The notes below the pieces were generated by a model, which saw only the letters and a program-made list of their open reading frames with translations, was not told the origin of the DNA and did no database searches. Positions 6,892 to 15,126 of a stretch of 55,688 nucleotides of DNA are shown here, one piece after another. The DNA is from an uncultured Cetobacterium sp. Lineage in GTDB: Bacteria > Fusobacteriota > Fusobacteriia > Fusobacteriales > Fusobacteriaceae. The stretch is from NCBI GenBank assembly GCA_934085975.1, contig CAKOHT010000011.1, positions 1 through 55,688 of the forward strand, written 5' to 3'. Made by a program: the position numbers and the translations under genes. The stretch's first letter is position 1. Each line of letters begins with the position of its first letter.

Positions 6892-9000
6892 TTATTTGTT
6901 ATTTTTTATTGCAGAATAGAATTCTGTTGCTAAATCTAATGACTCTTTATTCTCTTCATAAATTTTTTCAAATTCTTTATTATTTACTACAAAAATATCA
7001 ACTAGTTCTGGGTCAAAACTCTTTCCTTTCTCATTTTCAATCATTTTTAAAGCCTCTAAATGAGATAATGCATTCCTATGAAACTTTTTTTGTCTCAGTG
7101 CATCATATACATCAACAATTGCTACAATTCTTGATTCTAATGGGATTTCTTCTCTTTTTAGTCCTAAAGGATAACCACTACCATCCCATTTTTCATGGTG
7201 ATATCTAACTATATTTTCTGCAACTTTTCCTAATTTCAATTTTTTTACCAAATCATAACCTATATTTACATGCTCCTTCACTTTATCAAACTCTTCTTTT
7301 GTTAACTTAGAAGGCTTTTTTAAAATTTCTGATGGAATTGCAACTTTTCCTATATCGTGCAAAGAAGAAAATCTTTTAATATTCTCTCTTGATTCTGTAG
7401 GAACATTTGCCTTTTTAGATAAAAGGGTTGAATACATCCCTAGTCTTTTCACATGATCTCCTGTATCTTCATCATTTAGTTGATTTGCCATCTCTAAAAC
7501 TTCAATTAATGAAAAACTTAGTTCTTCCGCTTTTTTTCTATTTTTTTCAGATTTAACTATTAATATTATTAAAATAAATATAAATATTACTACTGGTATT
7601 GATATTTTTAAAATCAATTTATAATTTTGAGCAACTATAGAATTTTTTAACAAATTATTATCTATAACTGTTTTATCAACAGTAAAACTTTCCAATATAG
7701 TTTCCATTAAATTTGATAGCTCTTTTTGTTCTTTTATAATTCCAAAGCTAACTCCAAAAGAATCATTTAGTATACCTGCGACTTTAATTTTATCATCTAA
7801 AAAGTTATTACTTATTACTCCAGTTAATATATTAAAATACCCTACAAAATACTCTCCTTGCTGATTTAATAACTTTTCTAATCCTTCTTCATAACTTTCA
7901 ACTTCTATTATTTGGCTATTTTTCAATATATTTTTTAAATAAGTATAACTATAATCTCCTTTTAATACCAATATCTTAGCTTTATCTAAATCAGAAATAT
8001 TTTGTATAAATCCATCTGATTTTCTATTTGCCACTGATAGTTTCATTTCATAATATGGTTTTGTATAATTAAACTTATTTTTCCCTTCATTATTTTCAAT
8101 AGCAATTCCATCTATATCATACTCTCCACTTTTTATAAAAACAAATGGCACTTCGATTATTTTTTCTAGCTCTCTAATTATATTAATAGTTAAACCTTGA
8201 TATGAGTTTTTCTGCTCATAATAAAAAGGTAGCATAAATTTATCTTTTCCCAATTTCACCTTTATTGTTTTAAATTTTTCTTTTACATTTTCATAACTCG
8301 GCGTATCTTTTAATAAATATTTATAAAATTCTATTCTATTTTTTGATAATATTTTCTGAAAAGTTTCTCCTTCTATACTCTCCATAGTTTTTTCTATTTC
8401 TTTATGAAGCTCTACTAATTTTTTCTTAACCGCAATTTGCTCATTATATCTAATATTTTCTAAAAGTTTAAAGTTTATTTCGCCTGAATTTTTATCATAC
8501 CAATCTTGTGCTATAAATACATCAACCTCACCTTCAGAAAGTTTTTCTAATCCTTCGTCTAAATTCTTTACTTCTACTTTTTCTAAACTTAAATTATTAT
8601 ACCTTTCTTTAAATTCTTTCAAACCATGTTGATTTGGAATGTATGCTACTTTTATTTTTTTGACACTCCCTAAATTTGAAAGCGTTGAATTTTTATTAAC
8701 AACAACTCCTACTCTATATATCATTGGAGTATCAAAGTAATCATATACTTTTTTTCCATCTAGAGTCTCAATTGTTCTTAATACAACATCACTATCTTCA
8801 TTATCTAAATTTATTTTTATATTTTTCCCATTTAACACATTTTTAAAAATATCTATATACACACCTTGATATTCGCCTTTTTCTAAATTTTTATACAAAT
8901 ACATATCTGTTGTATTTGACGGTATTGTTATATCAATATTATCCTTTGAAAAAATAATACAGTTAAATAACATTAAATATAATATTATTATTTTTTTCAT
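6892..9000 (-). CDS. membrane HD-GYP c-di-GMP phosphodiesterase with two periplasmic solute-binding domains
   Basis: A 702-residue sensor enzyme. Order: signal/anchor (1-18); a first SBP_bac_3 Venus-flytrap domain (about 20-220); a second (about 245-445); one membrane helix (463-482); a cytoplasmic HD-GYP domain (about 500-690). All HD-GYP hallmarks are present: TGDH (513-516), HD (548-549), H577, HHE (601-603), DGSGYP (606-611) and D630, so it should hydrolyse c-di-GMP when the periplasmic part signals. A longer reading frame begins at 9048, but ATG 9000 has GGAGGG in front and starts the signal peptide, whereas the upstream part lies in the riboswitch terminator. First gene of the operon, controlled by the c-di-GMP riboswitch. 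The ligand is unknown; amino acids or small peptides are typical for the family. Confidence 0.92.
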   Translation of the reverse strand: MKKIIILYLMLFNCIIFSKDNIDITIPSNTTDMYLYKNLEKGEYQGVYIDIFKNVLNGKNIKINLDNEDSDVVLRTIETLDGKKVYDYFDTPMIYRVGVVVNKNSTLSNLGSVKKIKVAYIPNQHGLKEFKERYNNLSLEKVEVKNLDEGLEKLSEGEVDVFIAQDWYDKNSGEINFKLLENIRYNEQIAVKKKLVELHKEIEKTMESIEGETFQKILSKNRIEFYKYLLKDTPSYENVKEKFKTIKVKLGKDKFMLPFYYEQKNSYQGLTINIIRELEKIIEVPFVFIKSGEYDIDGIAIENNEGKNKFNYTKPYYEMKLSVANRKSDGFIQNISDLDKAKILVLKGDYSYTYLKNILKNSQIIEVESYEEGLEKLLNQQGEYFVGYFNILTGVISNNFLDDKIKVAGILNDSFGVSFGIIKEQKELSNLMETILESFTVDKTVIDNNLLKNSIVAQNYKLILKISIPVVIFIFILIILIVKSEKNRKKAEELSFSLIEVLEMANQLNDEDTGDHVKRLGMYSTLLSKKANVPTESRENIKRFSSLHDIGKVAIPSEILKKPSKLTKEEFDKVKEHVNIGYDLVKKLKLGKVAENIVRYHHEKWDGSGYPLGLKREEIPLESRIVAIVDVYDALRQKKFHRNALSHLEALKMIENEKGKSFDPELVDIFVVNNKEFEKIYEENKESLDLATEFYSAIKNNK

Positions 9001-9025
9001 TTCTCCCTCCAACAATAATTTTTTG

Positions 9026-9064
9026 CAAAAAAAAGCTGCAATAATCACAAAGACTATTGCAGCT
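9026..9064 (-). terminator. intrinsic terminator of the c-di-GMP riboswitch
   Basis: Perfect 10-bp stem AGCTGCAATA/TATTGCAGCT with an 11-nt loop, followed on the minus strand by eight T. Its upstream arm uses the AGCTGC that also belongs to the 3' end of the aptamer (GCCAGCTGC), so aptamer and terminator appear to compete. The HD-GYP ribosome site begins about 15 nt further on. Confidence 0.85.
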
Positions 9065-9135
9065 GGCTGCCATTTTAAAGACCCTATAGCTTTGCGTCAT
9101 AGGGTTTCCCCTACTTTGCCTTATAAATAAAGATT
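9055..9135 (-). promoter_or_regulatory. class-I cyclic di-GMP riboswitch (GEMM-I)
   Basis: The minus strand shows the GEMM-I signature in order: GGCAAA, a hairpin closed by GGG-GAAA-CCC (GNRA tetraloop), the invariant GACGCAAAGC, TATAGGGTCT, and GGCAGCCAGCTGC. These are the conserved ligand-binding and tetraloop-receptor elements of the class. The first downstream gene is a c-di-GMP phosphodiesterase, which strongly supports the ligand. Because the aptamer's 3' end shares bases with the terminator arm, ligand binding is expected to prevent termination (ON switch); that direction is inference. Confidence 0.9.
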
Positions 9136-9143
9136 TCTCTTTA

Positions 9144-9172
9144 ATTATAATCAATCAAAACATTAAAGTCAA
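9144..9172 (-). promoter_or_regulatory. promoter of the riboswitch/HD-GYP/usher operon
   Basis: TTGACT (9167-9172) and TATAAT (9144-9149) on the minus strand with a 17-nt spacer. It begins only about 10 bp after the guaB stop codon. No separate guaB terminator is visible, so readthrough from guaB would also meet the riboswitch. Confidence 0.85.
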
Positions 9173-9182
9173 CTTTTTATAT

Positions 9183-10640
9183 CTATTTAGAATAGTTTGG
9201 AGCTTCCTTAGTTATAATAATATCATGAGGATGACTTTCTTTTAATCCTGCACCTGTGATTTTTACAAACTTTCCATGAACTTTTAAATCTTCAATTGTT
9301 GGTGTTCCACAATATCCCATCCCAGCTCTTACTCCTCCACATAATTGGAAAATAACATCTTTTAAACTTCCTTTATATGAAACTCTTCCCTCTATTCCTT
9401 CAGGAACCAATTTTTTAGCATCATTCTGGAAATATCTATCTTTTGATCCTCTTTTCATTGCTGCCATTGAACCCATTCCTACATACACTTTATATTTTCT
9501 TCCTTCATAAATCATCTCTTCACCAGGGGCTTCAGTTGTTCCTGCTAATAATCCTCCTAACATTACACAATCTGCTCCTGCAGCTAAAGCTTTTACCATA
9601 TCTCCAGATAGTTTTATTCCACCATCTGCTATAACACCAATACCTCTTGTTTTACAAACTTCATACACATCATTAACTGCTGATAATTGAGGAACACCTA
9701 CTCCAGCTACAACTCTTGTTGTACAAATAGACCCAGGTCCTACTCCTACTTTAACAGCGTTTACCCCAGCTTCTATTAAATCTAAAGCTGCTTCTGCAGT
9801 TACTATGTTTCCACCAATTATATTTAATTTAGGGAAGTTTTCTCTAATTTCTTTTATTTTTTCCATAACACCTTTTGAATGTCCGTGTGCTGAATCTACA
9901 GTTATTATATCTACACCAGCTTCTACTAAAGCTTTTACTCTTTCTAAAGTATCTGCTCCAACACCAACTGCTCCACCAACTCTTAATCTCCCTTGAGAAT
10001 CTTTACAAGCAAATGGATACTCTACTAGATTATCAATATCTTTTATTGTTATTAATCCTTTTAACTTTCCATTTTCATCAACTATTGGTAATTTCTCTAT
10101 TCTATTTTCTAATAAAATATCTTTTGCTTCTTCCAATGTCGTTCCAACAGGTGCTGTTACTAAATTTTCTTTTGTCATTATATCACTTACTAATTGATCC
10201 ATATCTTTTCTATACTTCAAATCTCTATTTGTTATAATACCAATTAATGAACCATCTTCTTCAATTACTGGTAATCCTGATATTTTATATCTTCTCATTA
10301 TTTCTTCAGCGTGCCACACTGTAGAATCTTTAGTTAAAGTCACTGGATTTTTTATCATTCCGCTTTCATTTCTTTTTACTCTATCTACTTCAGCTGCTTG
10401 ATCTTCTATACTCATATTTTTATGTATAAATCCAATTCCACCTTGTCTTGCCAAAGCTATAGCTAGATCTCCTTCTGTTACTGTGTCCATCGCTGCACTT
10501 AAAACTGGAACATTCAATTCGATATCCTTTGTAAGTCTTGTTTTCAAACTCACTTCATGCGGTAATACCTCTGATCTCGCTGGAACTAATAGCACGTCAT
10601 CAAAAGTTATTGCTTCTTTTATTATTTTTCCATTCATCAT
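9183..10640 (-). CDS. guaB: inosine-5'-monophosphate dehydrogenase
   Basis: Oxidises IMP to XMP with NAD+, the first committed step to GMP. The 485 residues are the normal length: a TIM barrel interrupted by two CBS domains (about 95-210), the active-site loop 'GPGSICTTR' with the catalytic Cys306, and the flap/GMP motifs 'VGMGSMAAM' and 'GGVRAGMGYCG'. The start used is the first of two adjacent ATG codons, with GGAGG 10 nt upstream; starting at the second changes one residue. It follows purD on the same strand and is separated from it by a hairpin, so part of its transcription may come from the purine operon. Confidence 0.97.
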   Translation of the reverse strand: MMNGKIIKEAITFDDVLLVPARSEVLPHEVSLKTRLTKDIELNVPVLSAAMDTVTEGDLAIALARQGGIGFIHKNMSIEDQAAEVDRVKRNESGMIKNPVTLTKDSTVWHAEEIMRRYKISGLPVIEEDGSLIGIITNRDLKYRKDMDQLVSDIMTKENLVTAPVGTTLEEAKDILLENRIEKLPIVDENGKLKGLITIKDIDNLVEYPFACKDSQGRLRVGGAVGVGADTLERVKALVEAGVDIITVDSAHGHSKGVMEKIKEIRENFPKLNIIGGNIVTAEAALDLIEAGVNAVKVGVGPGSICTTRVVAGVGVPQLSAVNDVYEVCKTRGIGVIADGGIKLSGDMVKALAAGADCVMLGGLLAGTTEAPGEEMIYEGRKYKVYVGMGSMAAMKRGSKDRYFQNDAKKLVPEGIEGRVSYKGSLKDVIFQLCGGVRAGMGYCGTPTIEDLKVHGKFVKITGAGLKESHPHDIIITKEAPNYSK

Positions 10641-10680
10641 TTTCCTACTGCCTCCAATTATAATTTTCCAATTTTTAAAT

Positions 10681-10717
10681 AAAGACCTGCACTTTTTTTA
10701 GTACTGTGCAGGTCTTT
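10681..10717 (-). terminator. hairpin between purD and guaB (probable terminator/attenuator)
   Basis: Perfect 12-bp inverted repeat AAAGACCTGCAC/GTGCAGGTCTTT with a 13-nt loop immediately after the purD stop. On the minus strand the following tract is CTTTATTT, which is a moderate T-run, so termination is probably incomplete and guaB may be partly co-transcribed. Confidence 0.6.
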
Positions 10718-10719
10718 TT

Positions 10720-11970
10720 TTATTTATTTTCGTTATTATAGCACATTTTTGAGCCTATGTCATTTCTAAAAAATAATTTTTTACAATTTATTTTTTTTAC
10801 ATCTAAGTAAGCGTTCTTTTTTGCTTCCTCTAAAGTATTTCCATAAGCTACCACAGATAATACTCTTCCACCATTTGTTTCAATTTTGCCATGAACTTTT
10901 CTAGTACCCATATGAAATATTTTAGAATTTAAATTTTCTGGTATTTCTATTTCACTTCCTATTGTTGATGATTTCGGATAATTTTCTGAAGCCATTACCA
11001 CCGCTACCGTATATCTATTATCCCATTCTAAATTTACATCTTTATTTTCCATCAAATCCAATATTGCTTTAACAAAATCTGATTTTAGTCTCGGAAGAAT
11101 ACCTTCTGCTTCAGGATCTCCAAACCTAGCATTAAACTCTATCGTCTTTACACCATCTTTTGTTAACATTATTCCACCAAAAAGAAATCCTTTAAATGAA
11201 ATTCCATCTTTTTCCATTCCTTTAGCCATTGGTTTTAATATTCTTTCTAAAGTTTGATCTATTATATTTGAATCAATCTTATCTACTGGTGAGTAAACTC
11301 CCATCCCACCAGTATTTGGCCCTTCATCGTTATCATAAGCTCTTTTATGATCTTGCGCTATTTCTAATGGAATTACCGTCTCACCATTTGTTAAAGCGAT
11401 TATAGAAAATTCAAACCCGTCTAAGTACTCTTCTATTACAACCTTATTATTAGGGATACTAAAAGCTACTTCTAAAGCTTCAATTGCCTCTGACATTGAA
11501 AATGCAACAGTTACACCTTTTCCTGCTTTTAATCCATCCTCTTTTATAACTATTGGAGCACCTTTTTCTTCTACATACTTTACTGCTAATTCTAAGTCAG
11601 TAAATGTTTCATAATCTCCAGTAGGTACACCATATTTTTTCATAAGCTTTTTAGCAAACTCCTTGCTTGATTCAATTTTTGCAGCTTCTTTTGTAGGACC
11701 AAATATTTTTAATCCTCTTCTTTCAAATTCATTTACAATTCCTAAAGCAAGAACATTTTCTGGTCCCACAATTGTCAAATCTATTTTGTTTTTTTGAGCA
11801 AAATCTGCTAACTCTTCTATTTTTTCTTCTGGGATATTAACTAATGTACCTAAACTTTCCATACCAATATTCCCAGGAGCTATAAATATTTCTTTAACTA
11901 AATCACTTTCTTTTACTTTCCATGCAATTGCATGTTCTCTTCCACCTTTTCCAACTATAAGAACTTTCAT
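10720..11970 (-). CDS. purD: phosphoribosylamine-glycine ligase
   Basis: ATP-dependent joining of glycine to phosphoribosylamine, step 2 of purine synthesis. N-terminal 'MKVLIVGKGGREHAIAW', the ATP-grasp segment 'PIVIKEDGLKAGKGVTV', and 'HKRAYDNDEGPNTGGMG' plus 'EFNARFGDPEAE' identify it. I place the start at ATG 11970, which has GGAGGAG in front; the alternative TTG at 11982 is itself part of that ribosome site. The product has 416 residues, with the usual C-terminus (FFRNDIG) plus a short polar tail. Last pur gene of the operon, 14 nt after purH. Confidence 0.96.
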   Translation of the reverse strand: MKVLIVGKGGREHAIAWKVKESDLVKEIFIAPGNIGMESLGTLVNIPEEKIEELADFAQKNKIDLTIVGPENVLALGIVNEFERRGLKIFGPTKEAAKIESSKEFAKKLMKKYGVPTGDYETFTDLELAVKYVEEKGAPIVIKEDGLKAGKGVTVAFSMSEAIEALEVAFSIPNNKVVIEEYLDGFEFSIIALTNGETVIPLEIAQDHKRAYDNDEGPNTGGMGVYSPVDKIDSNIIDQTLERILKPMAKGMEKDGISFKGFLFGGIMLTKDGVKTIEFNARFGDPEAEGILPRLKSDFVKAILDLMENKDVNLEWDNRYTVAVVMASENYPKSSTIGSEIEIPENLNSKIFHMGTRKVHGKIETNGGRVLSVVAYGNTLEEAKKNAYLDVKKINCKKLFFRNDIGSKMCYNNENK

Positions 11971-11984
11971 AAACTCCTCCAAAA

Positions 11985-13514
11985 TTAATGTTTAAAGTGC
12001 CTAACTCCTGTAAATACCATAGCTATTCCATGCTTATTACACGCCTCTATTGAAAGGGTATCTTTTATTGATCCTCCTGGTTGAATTATAGCTGTAACTC
12101 CAAATTTAGCAGCTAACTCTACTGTATCGTCCATTGGGAAAAACGCATCAGAAGCTAAAACCGCTCCTTCACACTTTTTGTGTCCCTGCTCTAAAGCTAT
12201 TTTAGCAGCACCCACTCTATTCATTTGTCCTGCCCCTATTCCTATAGTCTGGTTATCTTTTCCCACAACAATCGCATTAGACTTTACATGTTTTACAACA
12301 TTCCAAGTAAATATCAATGCTTCTATCTCTTCATCTGTTGGTTTTCTTTCAGTTACACACATAAGTTCATCTTTAGATACTTTCATCTCATCAAACTCTT
12401 GAATTAGTGCTCCATCCATAACAGATGTTACTTTCATTTTATTTAAAATTTCATTTTCCATATCAATTTGCAATACTCTTATATTTTTCTTTTGAGTAAT
12501 AATATCTAAAGCTTCTTTTTCAAAACTTGGAGCTATTATAATTTCTAAAAATAATTTCGATAAATCTTCTGCAACCATTTTTGTTATACATGAATTGCTT
12601 ACAACAATTCCTCCGAAAATCGATGTTTTATCAGCTTCATAAGCTTTTTTCCAAGCTTCATTTATATTTTTTCCACTTCCTACACCACATGGATTCATAT
12701 GCTTAACTGCAACTACAGTTGGTTCTTTAAACTCTTTCAATATTTCTAATGCTGCGTTAGCATCTTGGATATTATTATATGATAACTCTTTCCCGTGTAA
12801 TTGTTTGGCATTTCCCATAGAGTATCCTGCAAAGCTTTTTTTGTAAAACCCAGCTTTTTGATGTGGATTCTCTCCATATCTTAAGTCTTGTACTTTTTCA
12901 TAAGTTACAGTTATTGTTTCTGGGAATTTTTCTTCCACTTTATTTGTCAAATACTCTGCAATTAAAGTATCGTATGATGACGTATGTCTAAATACTTTTG
13001 CTGCTAATCTCTCTCTCGTTTCTAATAAGGTATCTCCAGCTTCTTTTAGCTCACAAACCACTGCTTTATAATCCTTTGGATCAACTATTACTGTAACTGA
13101 TTTGTAATTTTTAGCTGCTGATCTTAGCATACTTGGCCCACCTATATCTATATTTTCAATTAACTCTTCATGAGTTACATTTTTTTTAGCTAATGTTTCT
13201 TTAAATGGATATAAATTTACAACTACCACATCTATTAAATCTATTTTATTATCTTCTAGAGCTTTTAAATGATTTTTATTATCTCTAACACACAATAATG
13301 CTCCATGAACATTTGGATGTAATGTTTTTACTCTTCCATCCATAATTTCTGGAAAACTTGTAATATCCGATATACTTAATGTCTTTATCCCTGCTTCATC
13401 TAATGTTTTCTTTGTCCCACCTGTAGAAATTATTTCATATCCTAACTCTACTAACTCTTTAGTTAATTCTACTATTCCTGTTTTATCAGATACACTTATT
13501 AACGCACGTTTCAT
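11985..13514 (-). CDS. purH: bifunctional AICAR transformylase / IMP cyclohydrolase
   Basis: Carries out the last two steps of IMP synthesis. The N-terminal MGS-like IMP cyclohydrolase domain (about 1-190: 'SVSDKTGIVELTKELVELGYEIISTGGTKK', 'MDGRVKTLHPNVHG') is followed by the AICAR transformylase domain with 'RYGENPHQKAGFY', 'VAVKHMNPCGVG' (His and Cys region) and 'SDAFFPMDD'. The length of 509 is normal. It starts 5 nt after the purN stop and is co-transcribed with it. Confidence 0.97.
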   Translation of the reverse strand: MKRALISVSDKTGIVELTKELVELGYEIISTGGTKKTLDEAGIKTLSISDITSFPEIMDGRVKTLHPNVHGALLCVRDNKNHLKALEDNKIDLIDVVVVNLYPFKETLAKKNVTHEELIENIDIGGPSMLRSAAKNYKSVTVIVDPKDYKAVVCELKEAGDTLLETRERLAAKVFRHTSSYDTLIAEYLTNKVEEKFPETITVTYEKVQDLRYGENPHQKAGFYKKSFAGYSMGNAKQLHGKELSYNNIQDANAALEILKEFKEPTVVAVKHMNPCGVGSGKNINEAWKKAYEADKTSIFGGIVVSNSCITKMVAEDLSKLFLEIIIAPSFEKEALDIITQKKNIRVLQIDMENEILNKMKVTSVMDGALIQEFDEMKVSKDELMCVTERKPTDEEIEALIFTWNVVKHVKSNAIVVGKDNQTIGIGAGQMNRVGAAKIALEQGHKKCEGAVLASDAFFPMDDTVELAAKFGVTAIIQPGGSIKDTLSIEACNKHGIAMVFTGVRHFKH

Positions 13515-13519
13515 CTATA

Positions 13520-14095
13520 TTATTCTCCCTTTTTAAATAACTTTGTTAAAATCATAGGATAAATTCTATGTTCTATTTCATGTATTTTATTTTTAAGATC
13601 CTCTAATCCCCATTGAGAGTCTATTTTTAATCTTTCTTGATATATTATCTCCCCTGTATCAACTCCACTATCCACATAATGAATAGTCACTCCTGTTTTG
13701 CTTACTCTAGCTTTATATGCATCTCCAATACCATCTTTTCCTGGAAATTCAGGTAAATAAGCTGGATGGATATTTATTATTTTATTAAAATATTCCTCCA
13801 ATAATATTGGTGATATTATCCTCATATATCCTGCCAAAACTATGTACTCTATTTCAGATTTTTTTAATATATCTATAATCTTCTCTTCAAATTCCATTTT
13901 TGTATTATACTCTTTTGGATTAATAAAATAATATGGTATTCCCAACAACTTTGCTCTTTCTATAGCGTATGCACTTTCTTTATCAACAATTAGAACTTTA
14001 ACTTCATACCCTTTTCCCTCTCCTGACTTTTGAGCTTCAACTATCCTCTGAAAATTCCCACCATTTCCAGAAGCAAAAACAGCAATTTTTACCAT
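13520..14095 (-). CDS. purN: phosphoribosylglycinamide formyltransferase
   Basis: Transfers the formyl group of 10-formyl-THF to GAR. A Rossmann-like start '[20 protein letters not shown]' is followed by '[17 protein letters not shown]', '[17 protein letters not shown]' (catalytic Asn-His) and '[14 protein letters not shown]' (catalytic Asp). At 191 residues it is the usual size. The start overlaps the end of purM by 7 nt, which indicates translational coupling. Confidence 0.96.
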   Translation of the reverse strand: MVKIAVFASGNGGNFQRIVEAQKSGEGKGYEVKVLIVDKESAYAIERAKLLGIPYYFINPKEYNTKMEFEEKIIDILKKSEIEYIVLAGYMRIISPILLEEYFNKIINIHPAYLPEFPGKDGIGDAYKARVSKTGVTIHYVDSGVDTGEIIYQERLKIDSQWGLEDLKNKIHEIEHRIYPMILTKLFKKGE

Positions 14096-15114
14096 TTTAT
14101 TTCTACTCCTACTTTTCTATTAACTTCCCCTAATATCATTGGCTTTTCTTGTAACTCTTCTAATTTTTTAACCAATTTATCTAAACTTTCTTTAGATACA
14201 ACAAATATAAATCCAACTCCCATATTGAATACATTAAACATCTCTTCTTTAGGAATATTTCCTTTTTCTTCTAAAAATTTAAATACTTGAAGCTCATTTA
14301 TATTTTTAGAATCGATTTCTACTCCCATTCCCTCAGGTATAATTCTAGGTATATTTTCATAGAATCCGCCACCTGTAACATGGCACATTCCTTTTACATC
14401 TATATTTTTTAAAACTTCTTTTACTATCTTTACATATATCTTTGTTGGTGTTAGTAACTCTTCCCCCAAAGAGTTTTCAAATCCCTCATACATTTTTTTC
14501 AAATCTAAATTTGCATCTTTTATTATTTTTCTAACTAAAGAAAAGCCATTTGAATGAACTCCACTAGATGATATTCCTACAAGAACATCCCCTTCTTTTA
14601 TGTTCTTTCCAGTTATTAAATCTTTTTTCTCTACAGCTCCAACTGTAAATCCAGCTATATCATAATGCCCTTCACTATACATTCCAGGCATCTCTGCTGT
14701 CTCTCCCCCTATTAATGCACATTCTGCCTTAACACATCCATCAGCTACACCTTTTACTATAGCTTCAATTTGTTCTGGATAGTTTTTCCCAACAGCTATA
14801 TAATCTAAAAAATATAATGGCATTGCCCCTTGAACTAAAACATCATTTACACACATAGCCACAGCATCTTGACCTATTGTATCGTGTTTATCCATTTCAA
14901 ATGCTAACATTAATTTTGTTCCAACACCATCTGTTCCGCTAACTAAAACTGGTTCTTTCATTCCAAGTTCTGATAAATCAAACATTCCACCAAATGCTCC
15001 TAAACTATTCATTGCCCCTTTTACTTTAGTTCTTTCAACATGACTTTTAATTCTTCTAACTGATTCATATCCAGCTTCTAAGCTAACTCCAGCTTCCATA
15101 TATTTATTACTCAC
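14089..15114 (-). CDS. purM: phosphoribosylformylglycinamidine cyclo-ligase
   Basis: ATP-dependent ring closure of FGAM to AIR. Recognised by '[48 protein letters not shown]', '[13 protein letters not shown]', '[13 protein letters not shown]' and '[16 protein letters not shown]', all typical of PurM. At 341 residues it is full length. It lies between purF and purN in the operon, with 12 nt to purF. Confidence 0.97.
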   Translation of the reverse strand: MSNKYMEAGVSLEAGYESVRRIKSHVERTKVKGAMNSLGAFGGMFDLSELGMKEPVLVSGTDGVGTKLMLAFEMDKHDTIGQDAVAMCVNDVLVQGAMPLYFLDYIAVGKNYPEQIEAIVKGVADGCVKAECALIGGETAEMPGMYSEGHYDIAGFTVGAVEKKDLITGKNIKEGDVLVGISSSGVHSNGFSLVRKIIKDANLDLKKMYEGFENSLGEELLTPTKIYVKIVKEVLKNIDVKGMCHVTGGGFYENIPRIIPEGMGVEIDSKNINELQVFKFLEEKGNIPKEEMFNVFNMGVGFIFVVSKESLDKLVKKLEELQEKPMILGEVNRKVGVEIKW

Positions 15115-15126
15115 TTTTATCGACCC

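Noticed and set aside
9001..9154. Reading frames through the region upstream of the HD-GYP ATG (to 9048, and a separate 63-codon frame)
   Set aside because: They run through the riboswitch and its terminator and have no ribosome site; the structured RNA explains the sequence.
9443..10237. Several plus-strand open frames opposite guaB and elsewhere (leucine-, phenylalanine- or serine-rich)
   Set aside because: They are antisense shadows of AT-rich coding genes: no ribosome sites, low-complexity composition, no family motifs.
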